Assembly (NCBI GenBank): GCA_963921935.1
Contig: OY998185.1
Span: forward strand, 55,567,717-55,631,716
Origin: Galeruca laticollis
Lineage: Eukaryota > Arthropoda > Insecta > Coleoptera > Chrysomelidae
Direction: 5' to 3'
Length of the DNA stretch: 64,000 bases
Position 1 is the first letter of the stretch; each line of letters starts with the position of its first letter. This document shows positions 1 through 12,000 of the stretch, one piece after another. Under the pieces are notes generated by a model. It ran no database searches, was not told where the DNA came from, and saw only the letters and a program-made list of their open reading frames with translations. The translations under genes and the position numbers were made by a program.

Positions 1-1504
1 GTCACCCATCAATTTTAGATGAAGTTTCATCTAATCGAACATTTTCCGAGAGGATGATAGGCCAAAAATATATTTTTGGAGAATTGCGAAAAATGCAATA
101 TTTTCCTTACTATATTACTATAGTCCAGCTACATATTTGACGAAAAATGTTTTTCCCCTCAAAAAATACTGAAATTATGAGAATAAGGGTTCATTGATAC
201 GACAAATCGACTGGTGTTGTCCATTTTTCGATAAGATGTATGTTTCAAATATTAGGAGAGCATTTAAGTTAAAAGAAAACATGCCTTTATATAAAAAATA
301 GTACAGACCAAAATAATGGGAGTATTCATTCAATTTTCTGAGAAAGTATCGTCAAAGGTCCAATCTATGATATAAAAAATCGGGAGTGCTCTAAAATGAT
401 GCGATCCAGAAGTAGAGTGCGTCAAACTTGGAGTATCCAATGAAGAGGGTGAAATCAAATATTCATAGTTATTCAAAAATTGATAGAATTAGGGCATTAA
501 CAAAGTCACCCATCAATTTTAGATGAAGTTTCATCTAATCGAACATTTTCCGAGAGGATGATAGGCCCAAAATATATTTTTGGAGAATTGCGAAAAATGC
601 AATATTTTCCTTACTATATATAGTCCAGCTACATATTTGACGAAAAATGTTTTTCCTCTCAAAAAATACTGAAATTATGAGAATAAGGGTTCTTTGATAC
701 GACCAATCGACTGGTTTTGTCCATTTTTCGATAAGATAAATGTTTCAAATATTGGGTGAGCATTTAAGTTAAAAGAAAACATGCCTTCATATAAAAAATA
801 GTACAGACCAAAATAATGGAAGTATTCATTCAATTTTCTGAGAAAGTATCGTCAAAGGTCCAATCTATGATATAAAAAACTGGGAGTGCTCTAGAATGAT
901 GCGATTCAGAAGTAGAGTGCGTCAAACTTGGAGTATCCAATGAAGAGGGTAAAATCAAATATCCATAATTATTCAAAAATTGATAGAATTAGGGCATTAA
1001 CAATGTCACCTATCGATTCTACATGAAATTTCATCTAATCGAATATGTTTCGAGAGGAGAATAGGCCAAAAATATATTTTTGGAGTATTGCGAAAAATGC
1101 AATATTTTCCTTACTATATATAGTCCAGCTACATATTTGACGAAAAATGTTTTTCCTCTCAAAAAATACTGAAATTATGAGAATAAGGGTTCTTTGATAC
1201 GACAAATCGGCTGGTGTTGTCCATTTTTCGATAAGATAAATGTTTCAAATATTAGGAGAGCATTAAAGTTAAAAGAAAACATGCCTTCATATAAAAAATA
1301 GTACAGACCAAAATAATGGAAGTATTCATCCAATTTTTTGAGAAAGTGTCGTCAAAGGACCAATCTATGATATAAAAAATCGGGAGTGCTCTAAAATGAT
1401 GCGATTCAGAAGTAGAGTGCGTCAAACTTGGAGTATCCAATGAAGAGGGTAAAATCAAATATCCATAGTTATTCAAAAATTGATAAAATTAGGGCATTAA
1501 CAAA
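1..1504. repeat. Units 1-3 with expanded hotspot (504, 500, 500 bp)
   Basis: Unit 1 has TTACTATATTACTATAGTCC, and units 2 and 3 have TTACTATATATAGTCC, where standard units have TTACTATAGTCC. These are +8 and +4 bp expansions of TACTATA or TA steps. The +4 form appears elsewhere only in unit 127 (61871-62370), near the other end of the window; unit 130 has +3. Confidence 0.85.
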
Positions 1505-1518
1505 GTCACCTATCGATT

Positions 1519-1538
1519 TTAGATGAAATTTCATCTAA
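1519..1538. repeat. 20-bp perfect palindrome near unit start (example copy)
   Basis: TTAGATGAAATTTCATCTAA reads identically on both strands. It is flanked by CGA on the left and TCG on the right, which could extend pairing past a 2-nt bulge. It recurs at the same offset in many units. Two common variants weaken it at one position (ATGGAATTTC, and ATGAAGTTTC next to the centre), and AGGTGAAATTTC is a third. It could form a cruciform or bind a dimeric protein; neither is shown by sequence alone. Confidence 0.9.
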
Positions 1539-1565
1539 TCGAACATGTTTCGAGAGGATGATAGG

Positions 1566-1583
1566 CCAAAAATATATTTTTGG
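1566..1583. repeat. 18-bp perfect palindrome, A/T-rich (example copy)
   Basis: CCAAAAATATATTTTTGG is perfectly self-complementary and lies 27 bp after the first palindrome. The core AAAATATATTTT is kept in most units; the outer bases vary (CCC, GTC, CCG or TTC on the left, TGTAG on the right in the 482-bp family). Facing A and T tracts suggest bent or easily melted DNA. Confidence 0.9.
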
Positions 1584-1590
1584 AGTATTG

Positions 1591-1645
1591 CGAAAAATGC
1601 AATATTTTCCTTACTATAGTCCAGCTACATATTTGACGAAAAATG
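1591..1645. repeat. Indel hotspot bracketed by 9-bp direct repeats (example copy)
   Basis: CGAAAAATG occurs at 1591-1599 and again at 1637-1645, 46 bp apart. Nearly all length polymorphism of the array lies between these copies. Relative to this unit I count alleles of +11, +8, +4, +3, +1, -3, -6, -7, -8 (two forms), -12, -14, -25, -27 and -33 bp. Many breakpoints have short microhomology: GC for -25, TCC for -12, TAC for -14, ATATTT for -27. The interval also holds the 8-bp palindrome ACTATAGT. Confidence 0.9.
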
Positions 1646-1785
1646 TTTTTCCTCTCAAAAAATACTGAAATTATGAGAATAAGGGTTCATTGATACGACA
1701 AATCGACTGGTGTTGTCCATTTTTCGATAAGATAAATGTTTCAAATATTAGGAGAGCATTCAAGTTAAAAGAAAACATGCCTTCA

Positions 1786-1795
1786 TATAAAAAAT
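1786..1795 (+). promoter_or_regulatory. TATA-like motif 1 of the unit (example copy)
   Basis: TATAAAAAAT follows CATGCCTTCA. It recurs in most units. In an A/T-rich satellite such a match is expected by chance, so promoter function is only a possibility. Some units replace it (TATCAAAAAT, TATAAAATAT). Confidence 0.2.
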
Positions 1796-1866
1796 AGTAG
1801 AGACCAAAATAATTGAAGTATTCATTCAATTTTCTGAGAAAGTATCGTCAAAGGTCCAATCCATGA

Positions 1867-1876
1867 TATAAAAAAT
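1867..1876 (+). promoter_or_regulatory. TATA-like motif 2 of the unit (example copy)
   Basis: A second TATAAAAAAT lies 81 bp after the first and is followed by CGG or CGGG. Both motifs are retained in most units. If the satellite is transcribed, either could seed initiation; nothing else in the sequence supports a promoter. Confidence 0.2.
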
Positions 1877-2309
1877 CGGTAGTGCTCTAGAATGATGCGA
1901 TTCAGAAGTAGAGTGCGTCAAACTTGGAGTATCCAATGAAGAGGTTAAAATCAAATATCCATAGTTATTCAAAAATTGATAGAATTAGGGCATTAACAAA
2001 GTCATCTATCGATTTTAGGTGAAATTTCATCTAATCGAACATGTTTCGAGAGGATGATAGGCCAAAAATATATTGTTGGAGTATTGCGAAAAATGCAATA
2101 TATTCCTTACTTATAGTCCAGCTACATATTTGACGAAAAATGTTTTTCCTCTCAAAAAATACTGAAATTATGAGAATAAGGGTTCTCTGATACGACAAAT
2201 CGACTGGTGTTATCCATTTTTCGATAAGATAAATGTTTCAAATATTAGGAGAGCATTTAAGTTAAAAGAAAACATGCCTTCATACAGAAAATAGTACAGA
2301 CCAAAATAA

Positions 2310-3600
2310 TGGAAGTATTCATTCAATTTTCTGAGAAAGTATCGTCAAAGGTCGAATCTATGATATAAAAAATCGGGAGTGCTCTAAAATGATGCGATTC
2401 AGAAGAAGAGTGCGTCAAACTTGGAGTATCCAATGAAGAGGGTAAAATCAAATATCCATATTTATTCAAAAATTGATAGAATTAGGGCATTAACAAAGTC
2501 ACCCATCAATTTTAGATGAAGTTTCATCTAATCGAACATTTTCCGAGAGGATGATAGGCCCAAAATATATTTTTGGAGAATTTCGAAAAATGCAATATTT
2601 TCCTTACTATAGTCCAGCTACATATTTGACGAAAAATGTTTTTCCTCTCAAAAAATACTGAAATTATGAGAATAAGGGTTCTTTGATACGACAAATCGAC
2701 TGGTGTTGTCCATTTTCCGATAAGATGAATGTTTCAAATATTGGGTGAGCATTTAAGTTAAAAGAAAACATGCCTCCATATAAAAAATAGTACAGACCAA
2801 AATAATGGAAGTATTCATTCAATTTTCTGAGAAAGTATCGTCAAAGGTCCAATCTATGATATAAAGAACTGGGAGTGCTCTAAAATGATGCGATTAAGAA
2901 GTAGAGTGCGTCAAACTTGGAGTATCCAATGAAGAGGGTAAAATCGAATATCCATAGTTATTCAAAAATTGATAGAATAAGGCCATTAACAAAGTCACCT
3001 ATCGATTTTAGATGGAATTTCATCTAATCGAACATGTTTCGAGAGGATGATAGGCCAAAAATATATTTTTGGAGTATTGCGAAAAATGCAATATATTCCT
3101 TACTATAGTCCAGCTACATATTTGACGAAAAATGTTTTTCCGCTCAAAAAATACTGAAATTATGAGAATAAGCGTTCTTTGATACAACAAATCGACTGGT
3201 GTTGTCCATTTTTCGATAAGATAAATGTTTCAAATATTAGGAGAGCATTTAAGTTAAAAGAAAACATGCCTTCATATCAAAAATAGTACAGACCAAAATA
3301 ATGGAAGTATTCATTCACTTTTCTGAGAAAGTATCGTCAAAGGTCCAATCTATGATATGAAAAATCGGGAGTGCTCTAAAATGATGCGATTCAGAAGTAG
3401 AGTGCGTCAAACTTGGAGTATCCAATGGAGAGGTTAAAATCAAGTATCCATAGTTATACAAAAATTGATAGAATAAGGTCATTAACAAAGTCACCTATCG
3501 ATTTTAGATGGAATTTCATCTAATCGAACATGTTTCGAGAGGATGATAGGCCAAAAATATATTTTTGGAGTATTGCGAAAAATGCAATATTTTCCTTACT
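2310..3600. repeat. Duplicated block, copy A (partner 7750-9040)
   Basis: The end of unit 5, units 6 and 7, and the start of unit 8 share rare variants with the end of unit 16, units 17 and 18, and the start of unit 19, exactly 5437 bp downstream. Shared markers include ATGCCTCCATATAAA, GCGATTAAGAAG, AAGGCCATTAAC, AAGCGTTCTTTGATACAAC and TTCACTTTTCTGAG. A few substitutions separate the copies. Edges are placed by eye to within about 50 bp. Confidence 0.8.
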
Positions 3601-4976
3601 ATAGTCCAGCAACATATTTGACGAAAAATATTTTTCCTCTCAAAAAATACTGAAATTATGAGAATAAGGTTTCTTTGATACGACAAATCGACTGGTGTTG
3701 TCCATTTTTCGATAAGGTGAATGTTTCAAATATCAGGAGAGCATTTAATTTAAAAGAAAACATGCCCTCATATAAAAAATGTTGCATACCAAAATAATAG
3801 AAGTATTCATTTAATTTTCTTAGAAAGTATCGTCAAAGGTCCAATCTATGATATAAATAATCGGGAGAGCTCTAAAATGATGCGATTCAGAAGTAGAGTG
3901 CGTCAAACTTGGAGTATCCAATGAAGAGGGTAAAATCAAATATCCATAGTTATTCAAAAATTGATAGAATTAGGGCATTAACAATGTCACCTATCGATTT
4001 TAGATGAAATTTCATCTAATCGAATATGTTTCGAGAGGAGGATAGGCCAAAAATATATTTTTGGAGTATTGCGAAAAATGCAATATTTTCCTTACTATAG
4101 TCCAGCTACATATTTGACGAAAAATGTTTTCCTCTCAAAAAATACTGAAATTATGAGAATAAGGGTTCTTTGATACGATAAATCGGCTGGTGTTGTCCAT
4201 TTTTCGATAAGATAAATGTTTCAAATATTAGGAGAGCATTTAAGTTAAAAGAAAACATGCCTTCATATAAAAAATAGTACAGACCAAAATAATGGAAGTA
4301 ATCATTCAATTTTCTGAGAAAGTGTCGTCAAAGGACCAATCTATGATATAAAGAATCGAGAGTGCTCTAAAATGATGCGATTCAGAAGTAGAGTGCGTCA
4401 AACTTGGAGTATCCAATGAAGAGGGTAAAATCAAATATCCATAGTTATTCAAAAATTGATAGAATTAGGGCATTAACAAAGTCACGTATCGATTTTAGAT
4501 GAAATTTCATCTAATCGAACATATTTCGAGAGGATGATAGGCCAAAAATATATTTTTGGTGTATTGCGAAAAATGCAATATTTTCCTTACTATAGTCCAG
4601 CTACATATTTGACGAAAAATGTTTTTCCTCTCAAAAAATACTGAAATTATGAGAATAAGGGTTCATTGATACGACAAATCGACTGGTGTTGTCCATTTTT
4701 CGATAAGATAAATGTTTCAAATATTAGGAGAGCATTCAAGTTTAAAGAAAACATGCCTTTATATAAAAAATAGTACAGACCAAAATAATGGGAGTATTCA
4801 TTCAATTTTCTGAAAAAGTATCGTCAAAGGTCCAATCTATGATATAAAAAATCGGTAGTGCTCTAAAATGATGCGATTCAGAAGTAGAGTGCGTCAAACT
4901 TGGAGTATCCAATGAAGAGGGTAAAATCAAATATCCATAGTTATTCAAAAATTGATAGAATTAGGGCATTAACAAA

Positions 4977-5950
4977 GTCACCTATCGATTTTAGATGGAA
5001 TTTCATCTAATCGAACATATTTCGAGAGGATGATAGGCCAAAAATATATTTTTGGAGTATTGCGAAAAATGCAATATTTTCCTTGTCCAGCTACATATTT
5101 GACGAAAAATATTTTTCCTCTCAAAAAATACTGAAATTATGAGAATAAGGGTTCTTTGATACGAAAAATCGACTGGTGTTGTCCATTTTTCGATAAGATA
5201 AATGTCTCAAATATTAGGAGAGCATTTAATTTGAAAGAAAACATTCCCTCATATAAAAAATGTTGCATACCAAAATAATAGAAGTATTCATTCAATTTTC
5301 TTAGAAAGTATCGTCAAAGGTCCAATCTATGATATAAAAAATCGGGAGAGCTCTAAAATGATGCGATTCAGATGTAGAGTGCGTCAAACTTGGAGTATCC
5401 AATGAAGAGGGTAAAATCAAATATCCATATTTATTCAAAAATTGATAGAATTAGGGCATTAACAAAGTCACCCATCGATTTTAGATGGAGTTTCATCTAA
5501 TCGAACATTTTACGAGAGGATGATAGGCTCAAAATATATTTTTGGAGAATTGCGAAAAATGCAATATTTTCCAGCTACATATTTGACGAAAAATGTTTTT
5601 CCTCTCAAAAAATACTGAAATTATGAGAATAAGGGTTCTTTGATACGACAAATCGACTGTTGTTATCCATTTTTCGATAAGATAAATGTTTCAAATATTA
5701 GGAGAGCTTTTAAGTTAAAAGAAAAGATGCCTTCATACAAAAAATAGTACAGACCAAAATAATGGAAGTATTCATTCAATTTTCTGAGAAAGTATCGTCA
5801 AAGGTCGAATCTATGATATAAAAAATCGGGAGTGCTCTAAAATGATGCGATTCAGAAGTAGAGTGCGTCAAACTTGGAGTATCCAATGGAGAGGGTAAAA
5901 TCAAATATCCATATTTATTCAAAAATTGATAGAATTAGGGCATTAACAAA
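4977..5950. repeat. Units 11 (490 bp) and 12 (484 bp) with hotspot deletions
   Basis: Unit 11 reads TTTTCCTTGTCCAGC, a 6-bp deletion. Unit 12 reads TTTTCCAGCTACAT, a 12-bp deletion between two TCC copies. The 12-bp deletion recurs in units 72, 96 and 123. Unit 11 also carries GATACGAAAAATCG and AATGTCTCAAAT, shared with unit 23 and, in altered form, unit 71. The pair 11-12 therefore parallels 71-72 (34552-35531). Confidence 0.8.
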
Positions 5951-7749
5951 GTCACCCATCGATTTTAGATGGAGTTTCATCTAATCGAACATGTTTCGAG
6001 AGGATGATAGGCCAAAAATATATTGTTGGAGTATTGCGCAAAATGCAATATATTCCTTACTATAGTCCAGCTACATATTTGACGAAACATGTTTTTCCTC
6101 TCAAAAAATACTGAAATTATGAGAATAAGGGTTCTTTGATACGACAAATCGACTGGTGTTGTCCATTTTTCGATAAGATAAATGTTTCAAATATTAGGAG
6201 AGCATATAAGTTAGAAGAAAACATGCCTTCATATCAAAAATAGTACAGACCAAAATAATGGAAGTATTCATTCAATTTTCTGAGAAAGTATCGTCAAAGG
6301 TCCAATCTATGATATAAAAAATCGGGAGTGCTCTAAAATGATGCGATTCAGAAGTAGAGTGCGTCAAACTTGGAGTATCCAATGAAGAGGGTAAAATCAA
6401 ATATCCATATTTATTCAAAAATTGATAGAATTAGGGCATTAACAAAGTCACCCATCAATTTTAGATGAAGTTTCATCTAATCGAACATTTTCCGAGAGGA
6501 TGATAGGCCCAAAATATATTTTTGGAGAATTGCGAAAAATGCAATATTTTCCTTACTATAGTCCAGCTACATATTTGACGAAAAATGTTTTTCCTCTAAA
6601 ATAATACTGAAATTATGAGAATAAGGGTTCTTTGATACGACAAATCGACTGGTGTTGTCCATTTTCCGATAAGATTAATGTTTCAAATATTGGGTGAGCA
6701 TTTAAGTTAAAAGAAAACATGCCTTCATATAAAAAATAATACAGACCAAAATAATGGAAGTATTCATTCAATTTTCTGAGAAAGTATCGTCAAAGGTCCA
6801 ATCTATGATATAAAAAACTGGGAATGCTGTAAAATGATGCGATTCAGAAGTAGAGTGCGTCAAATTTGGAGTATCCAATGAAGAGGGTAAAATCGAATAT
6901 CCATAGTTATTCAAAAATTGATAGAACTAGGGCATTAACAAAGTAACCTATCGATTTTAGGTGAAATTTCATCTAATCGAACATGTTTCGAGAGGATGAT
7001 AGGCCAAAAATATATTTTTGGAGTATTGCGAAAAATGCAATATATTCCTTACTATAGTCCAGCAACATATTTGACGAAAAATGTTTTTCCTCTAAAATAA
7101 TACTGAAATTATGAGAATAAGGGTTCTTTGATACGACAAATCGACTGGTGTTGTCCATTTTTCGATAAGGTGAATGTTTCAAATATTAGGAGAGCATTTA
7201 ATTTAAAAGAAAACATGCCCTCATATAAAAAATGTTGCATACCAAAATAATGGAAGTATTCATTCAATTTTCTTAGAAAGTATCGTCAAAGGTCCAATCT
7301 ATGATATAAAAAATCGGGAGAACTCTAAAATGATGCGATTCAGAAGTAGAGTGCGTCAAATTTGGAGTATCCAATGAAGAGGGTAAAATCAAATATCCAT
7401 AGTTATCCAAAAATTGATAAAATTAGGGCATTAACAAAGTCACCTATCGATTTTAGATGAAGTTTCATCTAATCGAACATGTTTCGAGAGGATGATAGGC
7501 CAAAAATATATTTTTGGAGTATTGCGAAAAATGCAATATTTTCCTTACTATAGTCCAGCTACATATTTGACGAAAAATGTTTTTCCTCTCAAAAAATACT
7601 GAAATTATGAGAATAAGGGTTCATTGATACGACAAATCGACTGGTGTTGTCCATTTTCCGATAAGATAAATGTTTCAAATATTAGGAGAGCATTCAAGTT
7701 AAAAGAAAACATGCCTTCATATAAAAAATAGTACAGACCAAAATAATTG

Positions 7750-9040
7750 AAGTATTCATTCAATTTTCTGAGAAAGTATCGTCAAAGGTCGAATCTATGA
7801 TATAAAAAATCGGGAGTGCTCTAAAATGATGCGATTCAGAAGAAGAGTGCGTCAAACTTGGAGTATCCAATGAAGAGGGTAAAATCAAATATCCATATTT
7901 ATTCAAAAATTGATAGAATTAGGGCATTAACAAAGTCACCCATCAATTTTAGATGAAGTTTCATCTAATCGAACATTTTCCGAGAGGATGATAGGCCCAA
8001 AATATATTTTTGGAGAATTGCGAAAAATGCAATATTTTCCTTACTATAGTCCAGCTACATATTTGACGAAAAATGTTTTTCCTCTCAAAAAATACTGAAA
8101 TTATGAGAATAAGGGTTCTTTGATACGACAAATCGACTGGTGTTGTCCATTTTCCGATAAGATGAATGTTTCAAATATTGGGTGAGCATTTAAGTTAAAA
8201 GAAAACATGCCTCCATATAAAAAATAGTACAGACCAAAATAATGGAAGTATTCATTCAATTTTCTGAGAAAGTATCGTCAAAGGTCCAATCTATGATATG
8301 AAAAACTGGGAGTGCTCTAAAATGATGCGATTAAGAAGTAGAGTGCGTCAAACTTGGAGTATCCAATGAAGAGGGTAAAATCGAATATCCATAGTTATTC
8401 AAAATTTGATAGAATAAGGCCATTAACAAAGTCACCTATCGATTTTAGATGGAATTTCATCTAATCGAACATGTTTCGAGAGGATGATAGGCCAAAAATA
8501 TATTTTTGGAGTATTGCGAAAAATGCAATATATTCCTTACTATAGTCCAGCTACATATTTGACGAAAAATGTTTTTCCTCTCAAAAAATACTGAAATTAT
8601 GAGAATAAGCGTTCTTTGATACAACAAATCGACTGGTGTTGTCCATTTTTCGATAAGATAAATGTTTCAAATATTAGGAGAGCATTTAAGTTAAAAGAAA
8701 ACATGCCTTCATATCAAAAATAGTACAGACCAAAATAATGGAAGTATTCATTCACTTTTCTGAGAAAGTATCGTCAAAGGTCCAATCTATGATATGAAAA
8801 ATCGGGAGTGCTCTAAAATGATGCGATTCAGAAGTAGAGTGCGTCAAACTTGGAGTATCCAATGGAGAGGTTAAAATCAAGTATCCATAGTTATACAAAA
8901 ATTGATAGAATAAGGCCATTAACAAAGTCACCTATCGATTTTAGATGGAATTTTATCTAATCGAACATGTTTCGAGAGGATGATAGGCCAAAAATATATT
9001 TTTGGAGTATTGCGAAAAATGCAATATTTTCCTTACTATA
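7750..9040. repeat. Duplicated block, copy B (partner 2310-3600)
   Basis: Carries the same rare variants as 2310-3600. After this copy, unit 19 (8927-9422) has a different middle with AAAAGATACTGAAATGAGG. Unit 20 (9423-9918) then resumes similarity to unit 8 but switches to a unit 9-like tail, so one unit has been gained relative to copy A. Confidence 0.8.
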
Positions 9041-12000
9041 GTCCAGCTACATATTTGACGAAAAATGTTTTTCCTCTCAAAAGATACTGAAATGAGGAGA
9101 ATACGGGTTCTTTGATACGACAAATCGACTGGTGTTGTCCATTTTTCGATAAGATGAATGTTTCAAATATTAGGAGAGCATTTAATTTAAAAGAAAACAT
9201 GCCCTCATATAAAAAAAGTTGCATACCAAAATAATAGAAGTATTCATTTAATTTTCTTAGAAAGTATCGTCAAAGGTCCAATCTATGATATAAAAAATCG
9301 GGAGAGCTCTAAAATGATGCGATTCAGAAGTAGAGTGCGTCAAACTTGGAGTATCCAATGAAGAGGGTAAAATCAAATATCCATAGTTATTCAAAAATTG
9401 ATAGAATTAGGGCATTAACAAAGTCACCTATCGATTTTAGATGAAATTTCATCTAATCGAACATGTTTCGAGAGGATGATAGGCCAAAAATATATTTTTG
9501 GAGTATTGCGAAAAATGCAATATTTTCCTTACTATAGTCCAGCAACATATTTGACGAAAAATATTTTTCCTCTCAAAAAATACTGAAATTATGAGAATAA
9601 GGTTTCTTTGATACGACAAATCGACTGGTGTTGTCCATTTTTCGATAAGGTGAATGTTTCAAATATTAGGAGAGCATTTAATTTAAAAGAAAACATGCCC
9701 TCATATAAAAAATGTTGCATACCAAAATAATAGAAGTATTCATTTAATTTTCTGAGAAAGTGTCGTCAAAGGACCAATCTATGATATAAAGAATCGAGAG
9801 TGCTCTAAAATGATGCGATTCAGAAGTAGAGTGCGTCAAACTTGGAGTATCCAATGAAGAGGGTAAAATCAAATATCCATAGTTATTCAAAAATTGATAG
9901 AATTAGGGCATTAACAAAGTCACGTATCGATTTTAGATGAAATTTCATCTAATCGAACATATTTCGAGAGGATGATAGGCCAAAAATATATTTTTGGTGT
10001 ATTGCGAAAAATGCAATATTTTCCTTACTATAGTCCAGCTACATATTTGACGAAAAATGTTTTTCCTCTCAAAAAATACTGAAATTATGAGAATAAGGGT
10101 TCATTGATACGACAAATCGACTGGTGTTGTCCATTTTTCGATAAGATAAATGTTTCAAATATTAGGAGAGCATTCAAGTTTAAAGAAAACATGCCTTTAT
10201 ATAAAAAATAGTACAGACCAAAATAATGGGAGTATTCATTCAATTTTCTGAAAAAGTATCGTCAAAGGTCCAATCTATGATATAAAAAATCGGTAGTGCT
10301 CTAAAATGATGCGATTCAGAAGTAGAGTGCGTCAAACTTGGAGTATCCAATGAAGAGGGTAAAATCAAATATCCATAGTTATTCAAAAATTGATAGAATT
10401 AGGGCATTAACAAAGTCACATATCGATTTTAGATGGAATTTCATCTAATCGAACATATTTCGAGAGGATGATAGGCCAAAAATATATTTTTGGTGTATTG
10501 CGAAAAATGCAATATTTTCCTTACTATAGTCCAGCTACATATTTGACGAAAAATGTTTTTCCTCTCAAAAGATACTGAAATGAGGAGAATACGGGTTCTT
10601 TGATACGACAAATCGACTGGTGTTGTCCATTTTTCGATAAGATGAATGTTTCAAATATTAGGAGAGCATTTAATTTAAAAGAAAACATGCCCTCATATAA
10701 AAAATGTTGCATACCAAAATAATAGAAGTATTCATTCAATTTTCTTAGAAAGTATCATCAAAGGTCCAATCTATGATATAAAAAATCGGGAGAGCTCTGA
10801 AATGATGCGATTCAGAAGTAGAGTGCGTCAAACTTGGAGTATCCAATGAAGAGGGTAAAATCAAATATCCATATTTATTCAAAAAATGATAGAATTAGGG
10901 CATTAACAAAGTCACCCATCGATTTTAGATGGAGTTTCATCTAATCGAACATTTTCCGAGAGGATGATAGGCCCAAAATATATTTTTGGAGAATTGCGAA
11001 AAATGCAATATTTTCCTTACTATAGTCCAGCTACATATTTGACGAAAAATGTTTTTCCTCTCAAAAAATACTGAAATTATGAGAATAAGGGTTCTTTGAT
11101 ACGAAAAATCGACTGGTGTTGTCCATTTTTCGATAAGATAAATGTCTCAAATATTAGGAGAGCATTTAATTTGAAAGAAAACATTCCCTCATATAAAAAA
11201 TGTTGCATACCAAAATAATAGAAGTATTCATTCAATTTCCTTAGAAAGTATCGTCAAAGGTCCAATCTATGATATAAAAAATCGGGAGAGCTCTAAAATG
11301 ATGCGATTCAGATGTAGAGTGCGTCAAACTTGGAGTATCCAATGGAGAGGTTAAAATCAAGTATCCATAGTTATACAAAAATTGATAGAATAAGGCCATT
11401 AACAAAGTCACCTATCGATTTTAGATGGAATTTCATCTAATCGAACATGTTTCGAGAGGATGATAGGCCAAAAATATATTTTTGGAGTATTGCGAAAAAT
11501 GCAATATTTTCCTTACTATAGTCCAGCTACATATTTGACGAAAAATGTTTTTCCTCTCAAAAGATACTGAAATGAGGAGAATACGGGTTCTTTGATACGA
11601 CAAATCGACTGGTGTTGTCCATTTTTCGATAAGATGAATGTTTCAAATATTAGGAGAGCATTTAATTTAAAAGAAAACATGCCCTCATATAAAAAATGTT
11701 GCATACCAAAATAATAGAAGTATTCATTTAATTTTCTTAGAAAGTATCGTCAAAGGTCCAATCTATGATATAAAAAATCGGGAGAGCTCTAAAATGATGC
11801 GATTCAGAAGTAGAGTGCGTCAAACTTGGAGTATCCAATGAAGAGGGTAAAATCAAATATCCATAGTTATTCAAAAATTGATAGAATTAGGGCATTAACA
11901 ATGTCACCTATCGATTTTAGATGAAATTTCATCTAATCGAATATGTTTCGAGAGGAGGATAGGCCAAAAATATATTTTTGGAGTATTGCGAAAAATGCAA

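Larger units (their letters stand above)
1505..2000. repeat. Reference 496-bp satellite unit (unit 4)
   Basis: A representative full-length unit used here to give offsets. In order it holds: the GTCACC start; a 20-bp palindrome at offset 15-34; an 18-bp palindrome at offset 62-79; a direct repeat CGAAAAATG at offsets 87 and 133 that brackets the indel hotspot; two copies of TATAAAAAAT at offsets 282 and 363; and the closing GGGCATTAACAAA. A standard unit carries about 12 CpG sites. It has no long open frame. Confidence 0.95.

Noticed and set aside
1867..1882. CENP-B box
   Set aside because: The stretch AAAAATCGGG in some units fits the 3' half (ANNCGGG), but the required TTCG of the 5' half is absent (ATAT there). 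TTCG elsewhere in the unit lacks a CGGG at the right spacing.
1980..1992. Telomere-like TTAGGG
   Set aside because: It occurs once per unit inside GAATTAGGGCATT and is never tandem, so it is not telomeric.
1505..2000. Internal ~165-bp sub-repeats (e.g. TTTCGAGAGGATGA versus TTTCGATAAGATAA)
   Set aside because: Only short degenerate similarities were found by eye, at inconsistent spacing. A real trimeric origin would need a self-alignment of the consensus.
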